From positions 1,054,001-1,118,000 of the forward strand of contig NZ_CP013233.1 in assembly GCF_001584165.1 (NCBI RefSeq): a stretch of 64,000 nt of DNA, written 5' to 3'. Of the stretch, positions 36,524 through 44,790 are shown in pieces. The position numbers and the translations under genes are program-made. Below the pieces are notes generated by a model. The model did no database searches and was not told the DNA's origin. It saw only the letters and a list, made by a program, of their open reading frames with translations. The stretch is from Collimonas arenae. GTDB taxonomy: Bacteria > Pseudomonadota > Gammaproteobacteria > Burkholderiales > Burkholderiaceae_D. Position 1 is the stretch's first letter. Every line of letters starts with the position of its first letter.

Positions 36524-37150
36524 CTAGTAATATGTGCTTTCCGCCGAAGTAGCCCCAGCCAAATATTCGAATGGAGTCCCTGCGTTGATTGTTCCGCGCA
36601 GTATCCTGTCACCTGCATGGCGCTCGACAAGCGCCGCTTCACCGGTCAATGCGGATGCGTCGAGCAAAGCAGTTGCTGACGCGATGGTGCCGTCGACCGG
36701 GATCACCTCGCCGCTGCGTACAGCCAGCCGGTCACCCGGTCTAATAGCGTGAATAGATATTCGAACCAGTTGCCCTTGTTCAATGCGATAGGCAAATTTT
36801 GGTGCGCATGGCAGTATTGTAGACCGTTCCTTGCGGGCGCGCCGCTGCGCATATGACTCTAAGGTCCGGGCACTTGCGAGCATGATACCCATCACGATAG
36901 CGATCAGAAATTGTCTCGCAGCAAGCGCACCAACTATCGAAAAAAGCGCCAATGCATTGATGCCCAGTTTCCCCCACGAAAAACCGCGTCGCATGCTCCG
37001 AATCAGGATTAACAAAGCGGGTACGGTACCAGCAGCCCATAGCAAATTTGCCAGATCGGACCTGTCACCCAAGCGAATGGCAAAACCGATCGCCAAGAAG
37101 ATGGCGGAAGTAAGTAAAGCCATGAAATTGGGTGAGCAAAGAGCGTTCAT
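36524..37150 (-). pseudogene. truncated heavy-metal P1B-type ATPase (N-terminal part only)
   Basis: About 208 residues from the ATG at 37150. It has two or three membrane segments, then the actuator with IRPGDRLAVRSGEVIPVDGT and a TGEA in DASALTGEAALVERHAGDRI, and stops just after FEYLAGATSAESTYY. A full enzyme needs about 400 further residues (CPx, DKTGT, hinge), none of which is present. The end abuts the AI-2E permease gene, so the loss looks like a real deletion at an island junction. It probably no longer transports metal. Confidence 0.8.
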
Positions 37151-37381
37151 ATACAAAGCTTCAAATTTATTGGAATGCCTTCCGGTCGGCAATGTGCTAA
37201 GTTTCGGCTAAGTACGACCGGCCATGATGGTTGTCGCAAAGACCTGCGCAGGCAACGACGTAAGAATGGGGGATATTTTAAATATAATCAAACGTTTGCT
37301 ATCTGATGTTCCAACAAAAAAATCTTCGTCCAGACGCTGTTTCAATCCAACAACAAGGACCCGCATCTTCGGCAAAGAAAA

Positions 37382-37924
37382 ATGCAAACAATAACCGTTC
37401 CCAAATACTCTGCACCAGCGAAGTTTTTTCATTGGCTGACCGTACTTCTACTTGTGATTCAGTACGCCATCGGATGGCTGATGCCTGATATTGGGCGCGG
37501 TACGCAGCCAGTCGGATTGATTAGCTGGCACCTGTCCATCGGCGCGTTGATCGTATTGCTCGTGATAATAAGGTTGCTATGGCGCTGGACGCACCGTCCG
37601 CCGCCGGAACCACAAATAGTGTCGCCGTTGTTGAGTCGCATTGCGCAAGGCACCCACTGGCTACTTTATTTGCTGTTGATAGCTTTCCCGCTAATGGGCT
37701 GGGCCAACGCTTCGTCGCGCGGCTGGCCGGTATCGCTGTTCGGCGTGCTTCCCCTGCCAGCGCTATCATCCAAGGGCTCACAACTAGGCCATACGCTTGG
37801 CGACATGCACCAGTTGTTCGTCTGGGTACTTATCGCCGTCATCGGATTGCATGTTGCGGCTGCGCTGTACCACCATTTCATCGTCAAAGATGACACGTTG
37901 CGGCATATGTTGCCGAATCGTTAG
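37382..37924 (+). CDS. cytochrome b561 (CybB family)
   Basis: 180 residues, four membrane segments. Heme ligands: YSAPAKFFHWLTVLLLVIQY (His), WHLSIGALIVLL (His), GTHWLLYLLLIAFPLMGW (His) and LHVAAALYHHFIVKDDTL (His). SRGWPVSLFG is typical of this family. It is a quinol-linked inner membrane electron carrier. A putative outer membrane protein gene follows 57 bp later. Confidence 0.93.
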   Translation: MQTITVPKYSAPAKFFHWLTVLLLVIQYAIGWLMPDIGRGTQPVGLISWHLSIGALIVLLVIIRLLWRWTHRPPPEPQIVSPLLSRIAQGTHWLLYLLLIAFPLMGWANASSRGWPVSLFGVLPLPALSSKGSQLGHTLGDMHQLFVWVLIAVIGLHVAAALYHHFIVKDDTLRHMLPNR

Positions 37925-37981
37925 CGATTCGCAGAGACGCACTCGTTGCGTCCAATCGGGCATTTTCACCAAGGGGAAATG

Positions 37982-38779
37982 ATGAGTCAGACAATGAAGT
38001 TTTTCCGCACATTGAGCATGGGACGGACAGCAGCTTTCCTGATGCTTGCTGGAGGCGCTGGGGGCGCTGCTGCCGCGCCCGAAGAAATTCAAGTCTATAT
38101 GGATGAAATGAACAAACCTGGTGAATTTGGTTTGGACATTCACAATAACTACGTGCTTTCCGGCTCGCGCGAGCCTGATCACAGCGGCGGCTTGGTGTCG
38201 CGCCATACATTCCGTGTCACACCCGAATTCTCATATGGACTGAGCAAAAGCTTCGAACTGGGGGCTTATGTCCTGAGTGCGCGAGGTCCAGATGGCGAAA
38301 CAAGAATCGATGGCGAGAAACTCCGCGTGAAATTCATTGCACCAAAAGCTGAAGAGAACCCTTTCTTTTATGGCGCGAATCTAGAAATCGGACGCGTTGA
38401 TCATCGGTTGGATGAAAATCCGTGGAATGGCGAGTTGAAAGGAATCTTTGGTTATAAGGGGGGCCGTTGGACCGCAGCCATGAACGCCAATATCGATTTC
38501 AAGATTTCAGGTCCGGCGGCAAATCCTACTAGCCTGGAAATTGATACCAAACTTGCATATAAAACCAATTGCGGTTATCAACTGGGCGTGGAAAGCTATA
38601 ACGCGCTGGGACCATTCCGGCAGCTCGGTGCCCTCGGCCAGCAAAGTCAGACTTTGTATGCCGTAATCGACACGTCTATCCACGGCTGGGATCTCAATTT
38701 TGGGATAGGTCGAGGCTATGCTGGGGCAACCGACAGGTGGGTCCTGAAAGCGATAGTTGGGGTGCCATTTGGAACTTGA
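37982..38779 (+). CDS. putative outer membrane beta-barrel protein
   Basis: 265 residues from the ATG at 37982 (AAGGGGA just upstream; an adjacent ATG at 37979 is equal). Signal peptide ends near GGAAAA. The mature part alternates polar and hydrophobic residues in strands (FGLDIHNNYVLSGSREPDHS, TPEFSYGLSKSFELGAYVLS, WDLNFGIGRGY) and ends in an amphipathic strand, as in porin-like or transporter-like uncharacterised barrels. It follows cytochrome b561, a pairing seen in several betaproteobacteria. Function unknown. Confidence 0.75.
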   Translation: MSQTMKFFRTLSMGRTAAFLMLAGGAGGAAAAPEEIQVYMDEMNKPGEFGLDIHNNYVLSGSREPDHSGGLVSRHTFRVTPEFSYGLSKSFELGAYVLSARGPDGETRIDGEKLRVKFIAPKAEENPFFYGANLEIGRVDHRLDENPWNGELKGIFGYKGGRWTAAMNANIDFKISGPAANPTSLEIDTKLAYKTNCGYQLGVESYNALGPFRQLGALGQQSQTLYAVIDTSIHGWDLNFGIGRGYAGATDRWVLKAIVGVPFGT

Positions 38780-39055
38780 CGATATTTTTGCCCCGCTTTG
38801 ACTACGTCACCTACCAGCACTAGAAACTAGCACACAGTTGTGTCGACGAAGTATCTGATCTTGCTCCTCTGGCTCAGTAGTTTTCTGCTTTATATGACTG
38901 CCACTTCCAACGCGTCAAAATGCAATTTATCTTCTTTGAGCAATGACATTAAATCAGCAACCGCGTTTTCGATATCGCAAATTAGGTCAGTGTTCTTTGA
39001 CAAACGCTCGATATTGCTTAGGTGACTAAAATGATGAAGCACCTTCAAAATTCTC

Positions 39056-39565
39056 TTGGCCTTCAAAGTGCCGAATAGAATTTCAGAGCGCATATCGACT
39101 GTGATATCAACATTAGATGGAAAGCTCAACGACGGACGGGTCATTGTCGTTGAACAAAAGAAGCGCGCCGACCGTGGAATCGCGCGAGAGGTTTGGCTGA
39201 CGATCAATCTCCCTGAATTTAGTTCTCAGCCAATTGTATGGCACGAACACCTAGATCCTCTGGTAGTTAATATTCACGCGGGAAGGCTCTATGTTGTAGG
39301 TATGCCACCCACTCAGCGCGAGTTTGAGCTGCTTGGGAGACCTCAACCTTCATACCTTGCTTATATTTGGGAAAACGGTACTTGGAGACGAATACCGTTT
39401 TCGGAAATCCCGGAAGCAATTTTCGATGCCAATATGTTCTTGGAAGGGCTCCCGCTTGCGAATGAAAAACTTGTGACTTTGGCGCAAAAGGATCCTAGTT
39501 TATTGAACGAATATCCGAGGTGGTTGAGGCGAATTGACCCAAAATTTATAGGACCGTTCTACTAA
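39056..39565 (+). CDS. hypothetical protein, immunity-like; start uncertain
   Basis: About 169 residues if read from the TTG at 39056. The frame is closed by a stop at 39035 and the 5' end may be damaged. Readable content: NDGRVIVVEQKKRADRGIAR, EHLDPLVVNIHAGRLYVVG, SYLAYIWENGTWRRIPFSEI. The Tyr/Trp-rich acidic style fits immunity or toxin-associated proteins of polymorphic toxin loci. It opens a run of similar orphan genes with low GC. No family recognised. Confidence 0.5.
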   Translation: MAFKVPNRISERISTVISTLDGKLNDGRVIVVEQKKRADRGIAREVWLTINLPEFSSQPIVWHEHLDPLVVNIHAGRLYVVGMPPTQREFELLGRPQPSYLAYIWENGTWRRIPFSEIPEAIFDANMFLEGLPLANEKLVTLAQKDPSLLNEYPRWLRRIDPKFIGPFY

Positions 39566-39805
39566 ATTTTTTAACGCAATGAGTTAGGTTTGAATCCTTG
39601 GGCGTGCGCACCTCATTGTAGTGCCCTATACGAATAGCGACTGTCCACAATGTAGAAACTCGAAAGGCCACTTCGGGGCGAAATCGGGCTACCGCAATCG
39701 GCTCAAAACGGCCAGTTGCGGACAGTCGAATGTGCTTACCGCACTGGACGACGTACTGCAATCATTAAAACTCGCTCGGCATTTCAATCAAGTTAATATA
39801 TGACT

Positions 39806-40297
39806 ATGAAAATACTTCGAATTCTCTTTTCTGCTTCGGTTTTTTTTGTTGCGGGTTCCGTCTTGGCTGGAGAAAGTGGAAGCCCATCCTTTGTCTCGGA
39901 CAAAAATATTCAAAAAATAGCGGAGACATACGCACTGGATGCAATCCAGCTCGCGAAAACTCAATTGGGAATTAGTCTTGACTGGACCGACGATAGTATC
40001 GGCGAGGTAGAAAAGGCGATGACAAGTATTCACACCTCTTACATGACGACATCACCACGGCCAACGGATGAGCAGGTTATGTTGTTCGCAACGCGCTACG
40101 GGAGCTATGTAGGTGAAGTTTATCGTCGTAATCATGGAGCCGAATGGGGCATGGTCACACTCGGTGGTCAAAAATTTCCAGGGCTTCAAACCAAGTCCGG
40201 AATAAATTTTTGGCCGTGGGCACGAATATCGAATCGCATCGTAGATGGCGCTGAAAATAACGTTCTCGACTATTACAAGGTGCTGTTGAAAAAGTAG
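39806..40297 (+). CDS. periplasmic hypothetical protein, immunity-like
   Basis: 163 residues from the ATG at 39806. Signal peptide to about residue 20 (FFVAGSVLA then GESGSP). The mature domain has TYALDAIQLAKTQLGISLDW, TDEQVMLFATRYGSYVGEVY and a conserved-looking HGAEWGMVTLGGQ, resembling DUF3806-type or toxin-immunity proteins. No partner toxin adjacent. Stands in the orphan-gene run. Confidence 0.6.
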   Translation: MKILRILFSASVFFVAGSVLAGESGSPSFVSDKNIQKIAETYALDAIQLAKTQLGISLDWTDDSIGEVEKAMTSIHTSYMTTSPRPTDEQVMLFATRYGSYVGEVYRRNHGAEWGMVTLGGQKFPGLQTKSGINFWPWARISNRIVDGAENNVLDYYKVLLKK

Positions 40298-40298
40298 G

Positions 40299-40514
40299 TA
40301 CGCTTATGTCAGTGCGTGGGATGGGGAATGGTTCCACCACTTCTATGGACACCACGAAGAGGATGAGTGGGTTGAGATTTCCGTGACATCCGCGGCCCAG
40401 CGTGAAGCTGTTCTGCGAGTGCTCCGCTCAGTGCATGTGCCTGGCGTCACGACAGAGACAGGATTCAAAATCTTCGGCTACGTGCCCCTTGGTATGCATG
40501 TCGAATATCTATAA
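40299..40514 (+). pseudogene. 5'-truncated gene fragment (C-terminal 71 residues)
   Basis: An open frame without a start codon codes for a coherent, protein-like end: YAYVSAWDGEWFHHFYG, then HHEEDEWVEISVTSAAQREA, VLRSVHVPGVTTETG and a natural stop. It begins 1-2 bp after the previous gene stops. The style resembles immunity proteins. It is probably the remains of an orphan immunity gene whose 5' half was lost by recombination. Confidence 0.55.
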
Positions 40515-40647
40515 CCCACCATGGCACTCACCTATGATCGGCCGATAAAATTGGCCGCTATTCAACAACAATGATCACTTGGTGAATTGCTGCACATTTA
40601 CCTTCATCTATGTGACATTATCTCTATTGGACAATATATAGAAAAAT

Positions 40648-41022
40648 ATGGACTGGGAACCAATTTCCGAAGCATCACTATTGGATAAAATCAGCGCGGC
40701 TGAGATTCGCATGAATCCTCAGCAAGCCAGGTTGTGGGAAGCTATACGTATCGTGCCACATAAGTGGGAAGAAAAATCCTACGGAAAGCTTGGCAACGGG
40801 TTCTGGATAGTCGCTATTATCGGCGCTACGGTGATTTGGTACAACGATATTGAAGACGGGTTCAATCGTTCTCATTACACCAGTTTTGGCACGATGGATG
40901 AATATTGGTGCAACCAAGATGAACTTGAGATGGCGCTGCAGCACGTACTTAATTTCGTCGAAACTGGCCAAGAAACGAGGACAACGATAGGCCCCTCAAT
41001 GCCCGGCAAATGGTCGCGCTAA
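40648..41022 (+). CDS. hypothetical protein, immunity-like
   Basis: 124 residues. MDWEPISEASLLDKISAAEI, then a WEAIRIVPHKWEEKSYG strand and a GFWIVAIIGATVIWYNDIED core, then DEYWCNQDELEMALQHVLNF. Soluble and acidic, typical in size and composition for cytoplasmic immunity proteins. No toxin gene adjacent. AT-rich compared with the chromosomal part. Confidence 0.6.
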   Translation: MDWEPISEASLLDKISAAEIRMNPQQARLWEAIRIVPHKWEEKSYGKLGNGFWIVAIIGATVIWYNDIEDGFNRSHYTSFGTMDEYWCNQDELEMALQHVLNFVETGQETRTTIGPSMPGKWSR

Positions 41023-41120
41023 TTAAGGCCGCAATCAGCCAGTAGTTATTGTTCGTTCTTTGTTTGGTCATTTATCGGGTATGACATTTTTGAATATGCC
41101 ACCACGTTGAGAATGCATCG

Positions 41121-41540
41121 ATGCTAAGAATTGAATTTGAGGAGCCGACTGAGTCAGTCTGTAATTGCTGCCAAAATACGACAGTCAGACTGACACGATT
41201 TGTATACAAAGGTGACGATGCGTTCGCCGTCTACTACGCACAATATACGCATGGGCACAGCGAGAAGCGTCTCAGCGGCATTATCAGCTTAGGCGAGTGG
41301 GGCTGCGACGAGGTCGGCCCTGAAGCCAGGTTGGCGTTCCCATTCCAGATTTGGGTGAATGGTGACAATTTCCAAGTTGGTTTGGTTGATGCGGTAGACT
41401 CCCCCTGGAGCCACGTGACCTTCTTAGGCCGGATACTTGACCGCAAAGAGGCGCTGGCACATGAGTGGATTAATGACGTATTCCACATCACTGACCACAT
41501 GGTTCAGGATGATAAAGAAATCGTGGAGTACCTCAGTTAA
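41121..41540 (+). CDS. hypothetical protein with Cys motif, immunity-like
   Basis: 139 residues. An N-terminal CNCCQNTTVRLTRFVY segment with three cysteines could bind zinc. Further blocks: AVYYAQYTHGHSEKRLSGII, RLAFPFQIWVNGDNFQVGLV and ILDRKEALAHEWINDVFHIT. It is similar in style to proteins found as orphan immunity genes next to Rhs or CDI loci. No family assigned. Confidence 0.6.
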   Translation: MLRIEFEEPTESVCNCCQNTTVRLTRFVYKGDDAFAVYYAQYTHGHSEKRLSGIISLGEWGCDEVGPEARLAFPFQIWVNGDNFQVGLVDAVDSPWSHVTFLGRILDRKEALAHEWINDVFHITDHMVQDDKEIVEYLS

Positions 41541-41777
41541 TATTGGCCAATTTTGGTCGTTATGAAGGCGACGCCGACTTGCTTGCTCGTAGAGCGTTGG
41601 ATGTGAACCCGAGCTATGCGGCCGAATTCGGCCACAAACGGTCATTGAAGATGCTTCGCTCGTACGGTCCACGGTGGTCGTCCGGCCGTATGAATTACTG
41701 TCAACCAGCATAATAGGTCGGTAGTCTGTCCAATTAGGCAGCATTTTTTCTTACTCTAATTCAAATTAATCGCCTAT

Positions 41778-42212
41778 ATGCATTCTTTCTCTCTCGGCGG
41801 CTCTAGTCGCGAAAAGGTCATAGTCACAGTTCATGGATACGAACGTCCTCCCATTGGGGACTACCACGATGACAACTGGCTTGCCGTCGTTGTTCAGGTA
41901 AATGCCGGCGCGTTTTCGGGGAAATTTGACGCAGCTTTTCTTACCGAGGACTTCGTCAGCTTTTTTGCACAATTGCGTGACCTCTATGATTCTCTGAAGG
42001 GTGAGGCGATTTTTTCTACTCTCGAAGAGCAGCTGACTATTCGTGTTGCCAGTGATGGTCGCGGTGGTGTTTCTGTCGCGGGTGAAGCATTAGATCAGCC
42101 TGGTATCGGAAACAAACTTGTGTTTAAGCTCGCCATGGACCAAACAAACCTATTGCCAGCATTGAGAGAGCTAGACGAAATTGTTTCGCGGTTTCCGGTT
42201 CGCGGCGCTTAA
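41778..42212 (+). CDS. WapI-like immunity protein
   Basis: 144 residues. The pattern VHGYERPPIGDYHDDNWLAV, then QVNAGAFSGKFDAAFLTEDF and FFAQLRDLYDSLKGEAIFS, matches WapI-type immunity proteins that protect Bacillus from WapA nuclease tips and that also occur as orphans in Gram-negative bacteria. The C-terminal GNKLVFKLAMDQTNLLPALR fits too. No toxin tip is nearby, so it would be an orphan. Confidence 0.65.
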   Translation: MHSFSLGGSSREKVIVTVHGYERPPIGDYHDDNWLAVVVQVNAGAFSGKFDAAFLTEDFVSFFAQLRDLYDSLKGEAIFSTLEEQLTIRVASDGRGGVSVAGEALDQPGIGNKLVFKLAMDQTNLLPALRELDEIVSRFPVRGA

Positions 42213-42448
42213 CATGACAGTAGATTGTGACGCCGCGATAATGTTCGTTCTTTGGACTGGCTAGGTCTAGTGGCGCGCATCACTTTTGCGTTTGAGTGTC
42301 TGCTTTCGCAAAGCACGGGTGACCGTTTAGGGTCGTTTACTGCCTGTCGCAACACATATCAGTTGGTCATGACGTGTCTCGTATCCTGATATAGTGTCAG
42401 GATGGAATATGGCTGTAACCCGCATGGATATTAGGTCTACGAAGAATA

Positions 42449-42522
42449 TGTCTAATATCTATGCGGAATACGTTGATTTGTTTTCGGGGCATAGCGTTTT
42501 ATCATCAAACGAATATTAGACA
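42449..42522. repeat. inverted repeat in the gap before the next orphan gene
   Basis: TGTCTAATAT (42449-42458) and its exact complement ATATTAGACA (42513-42522), with a third, weaker ATATTAGGTC at 42428. The remaining part of the 380-bp gap 42213-42594 shows no gene. It could be a regulator site or the footprint of a lost small element. Confidence 0.4.
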
Positions 42523-42594
42523 CTTTTTCGTCAAAATTTTATTCTGAGAGTAACCTTTTTAAGGATCTCAATGTGATAAATACAACCGGAGCAC

Positions 42595-42972
42595 ATGTTG
42601 CGCGAATCTGATCAGGAATCGCCTCGTAACGGAGTGGACTTGAATTCGACAATTGAAACCCGGGAGGACGCCATTCAATGGTTCTGCGAAAAGGGATTTT
42701 CTGCGTTCAGGCGCGATTGGAACTACGGAGAGACTGTGTGCGTTTGTGCGTGTCAAGATGTAGCGGCTATGCGTGAAGTACCCGTATTCCAAGGCGTAAT
42801 TTGTATTCACCCCTACCGTGGAGAATGGGCCTACTCCGATTTATCAAGTCCCGAAGCGATCATCTTATGTGGAACATTGCACAATGCCTCGCACAAAGCA
42901 GCGGAACTTTTGATTCAAAAATTGGCGAATGATGCTAAGGTGTCTCGTGATTCCAATTGGCGGAGCAAGTGA
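42595..42972 (+). CDS. hypothetical protein, immunity-like
   Basis: 125 residues. TREDAIQWFCEKGFSAFRRD, TVCVCACQDVAAMREVPVFQ and GVICIHPYRGEWAYSDLSSP. Cys-rich and soluble; no signal peptide. It is the last of the orphan run. The ATG at 42595 lacks a clear ribosome site. Function unknown. Confidence 0.55.
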   Translation: MLRESDQESPRNGVDLNSTIETREDAIQWFCEKGFSAFRRDWNYGETVCVCACQDVAAMREVPVFQGVICIHPYRGEWAYSDLSSPEAIILCGTLHNASHKAAELLIQKLANDAKVSRDSNWRSK

Positions 42973-43320
42973 AGGCGACGGACCATAACAAGTCGCTCGA
43001 AAGCTTCCCAAGCTAATTAAGTTTTCCATATTTAGCGCGGCTTCGCGGCCGATTTCCGCTTCGCAAATATCTGATTTCTGCCACCTCGCATCCCAATAAA
43101 CTGGCGGGACTATACATTTTTGCGGGGCGTTTTCTATGGGGACTTTCCCTCTAAAAAAATTGGGCTATTTGTGCGCGGATTCGTGATTGTTTCTGGACTT
43201 CTGCTGGTCCCACATTTCCAGTTGTAGATGGCTGACTTCTTGCAATATTCGTCTCAAACTAATTGCCATAGAAAATTCTCAGTATTACGCTTCTCGATAT
43301 CTCCTTACTGGTGAAGCACC
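42973..43320. other. intergenic stretch, no clear gene
   Basis: About 350 bp, low GC. A GGCTTCGCGGCC palindrome-like part lies near 43,040. Short frames around 43,130-43,230 look faintly like a decayed membrane segment but break in every frame. Confidence 0.35.
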
Positions 43321-44220
43321 ATGAGCGTTTTGTCCACAATCCTTAAATTTTCTGTCGTCATAGTCCTGCTGGCTTCAATCGTCGAAGCAATCGTACTATC
43401 GATTACGCTAGGGAAAGATGCTTATGACTGGAAGGCGGCTTGCGTATCAGTGGTCGACTTCCTAATCCGCGAATATCCATTGCACTGGTTGCTCCCATTG
43501 TTGTTTTGGATCGATTTGATGGATTGGTTCTGGCGACATCGGCTATGGACGTTGCCAATGTTCCATTGGAGTGGCTGGCTTGCATGCTTTGTCGGGCAAG
43601 AGTTCTTCTATTATTGGTATCACCGCATGGCGCACCGCGTGCGATGGTTCTGGTGTACCCACGCTGTTCACCATTCACCCAATCAGCTCAATTTGTCGGC
43701 AGCATACCGTTTTGGATGGACCGGGCGTCTTACGGGCTCGTTACTATTCTTCATGCTAGCCCCGTTTCTCGGCATGCCACCGCGTATTGTCTTGATGTTG
43801 TTGTCGCTGAATCTCTTATATCAGTTCTGGATTCACGCAACCTGGATTCCACGCCTTGGACCGTTGGAGTGGCTGCTGAACACACCATCGGCTCATCGCG
43901 TGCACCATGCGTCGAATCCAGAATATCTAGACGGAAATTACGGCGGAGTACTGATTATCTTTGACCGCCTCTTTGGCACGTACATCAGCGAGAGAGCCGA
44001 TGTGCCATGTCGCTTCGGATTAGTAACGCCTGTCAAAACTTACAATCTGCTCGTCATCGAATTCGACGAGTGGAAAAAGCTAGCTCATGATCTGAAAATG
44101 GCGCGAACAGCGCGAGAAGCTCTGACCTACTTACTGAAGCCACCGGGTTGGCGACATGATGGAAATGGGGAAACAACCGAAGACCTTAAGCGGAGGTCTG
44201 TATTGAGAAATACGCTATAG
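43321..44220 (+). CDS. fatty acid hydroxylase/sterol desaturase family membrane protein
   Basis: 299 residues. Four membrane segments and the eight-histidine diiron pattern: HRMAH (HxxxH), HAVHH (HxxHH), a lone His in FWIHATWIPRLGP, and HRVHH (HxxHH) in SAHRVHHASNPEYLDGNYGG. Enzymes of this family hydroxylate or desaturate lipid chains at the membrane. In bacteria many are uncharacterised; the substrate here is unknown. It lies just before the ssrA fragment. Confidence 0.92.
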   Translation: MSVLSTILKFSVVIVLLASIVEAIVLSITLGKDAYDWKAACVSVVDFLIREYPLHWLLPLLFWIDLMDWFWRHRLWTLPMFHWSGWLACFVGQEFFYYWYHRMAHRVRWFWCTHAVHHSPNQLNLSAAYRFGWTGRLTGSLLFFMLAPFLGMPPRIVLMLLSLNLLYQFWIHATWIPRLGPLEWLLNTPSAHRVHHASNPEYLDGNYGGVLIIFDRLFGTYISERADVPCRFGLVTPVKTYNLLVIEFDEWKKLAHDLKMARTAREALTYLLKPPGWRHDGNGETTEDLKRRSVLRNTL

Positions 44221-44280
44221 AGTGAACATCGTTTGGCCGTAGACGCATGTTCGATTCGCACTCCCAACAAATCAGCTTGC

Positions 44281-44312
44281 GGACGCGGGTTCGATTCCCG
44301 CCGCCTCCACCA
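44281..44312 (+). ncRNA. ssrA: 3' end fragment of tmRNA (ssrA), att-type remnant
   Basis: GGACGCGGGTTCGATTCCCG followed by CCGCCTCCACCA. This is the T-arm, acceptor strand and CCA of a betaproteobacterial tmRNA. No tag-peptide region or 5' domain was seen in the window. tmRNA 3' ends are common integration sites, and an element leaves a 3' copy at its far end, so this marks the boundary of an ssrA-targeting element captured in the island. A tRNA fragment is less likely, because GGACGCGGGTTCGATTCCCG is the tmRNA form. Confidence 0.7.
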
Positions 44313-44598
44313 TCACACACCGCCCCAAACCTCGCCAGACCGCGTAAATGCTAGATGTTACAAAAGCTACTCGGTCTGGCGTGGTCTGGAAAGGTCTACG
44401 TTTTCGCCCAAATTCCGCCCACGTTTTAACGCTAGATGAAAAACGGGTGCGGAACAAATGATAAAAAATCTACATCATCTCTGGGGAACGCAATTGTTCA
44501 AGCTGATTCAATTCTCGCGCCTTGACTTACCTAGGGCAAGGTATCTCTGAGTATGCCGCTCACACCTGACTAAATGACAATACAAAACTCATCATTTC
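44313..44598. other. non-coding stretch after the ssrA fragment
   Basis: CCAGACC at 44338 and GGTCTGG twice near 44,374-44,391 form inverted repeats that could be integrase arm sites of the lost element. No gene is supported. Confidence 0.35.
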
Positions 44599-44790
44599 TC
44601 ATTTCTCCATTTTCTTATTGTTAATATTATTAGTAATAGGGAAAAAGAACTGACCACAGAACACATACATAAAACACATATTTAATTTTTCTGGCGATGC
44701 TTCGTAACCAAAATACTTCGACAGTCTCACTATCAAATACAGAAGCCACGGTGCGGCAATCGCTTGCAAATTTGCAAATAAAATTTTCAT
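44599..44790 (-). CDS. cdiI: CdiI-type immunity protein, small membrane protein
   Basis: 63 residues. ATG at 44790 overlaps the cdiA stop by ATGA, the standard arrangement for a CDI immunity gene. Two hydrophobic stretches: IAAPWLLYLIVRLSKYF (about 12-28) and MCFMYVFCGQFFFPI (about 38-52). A membrane-located immunity protein is expected when the toxin tip forms pores or dissipates ion gradients. The gene is AT-rich, as toxin/immunity ends usually are. The pairing is inferred from position and topology. Confidence 0.65.
   Translation of the reverse strand: MKILFANLQAIAAPWLLYLIVRLSKYFGYEASPEKLNMCFMYVFCGQFFFPITNNINNKKMEK

Noticed and set aside
38890..39207. Leftward 105-residue frame overlapping the first orphan gene
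   Set aside because: It reads fairly like protein at its C-terminal end but has no ribosome site and conflicts with the longer rightward frame. Support is too weak for a feature.
39690..42260. Short GGCC-rich motifs in the gaps between the orphan genes
   Set aside because: Similar words (GGCCGCAATC, GGCCAATTTTGG) recur, but are too short and variable to define a repeat family by eye.
44272..44457. Leftward 61-residue frame over the ssrA fragment
   Set aside because: Its end translates the complement of the tmRNA 3' sequence, a frequent false annotation.
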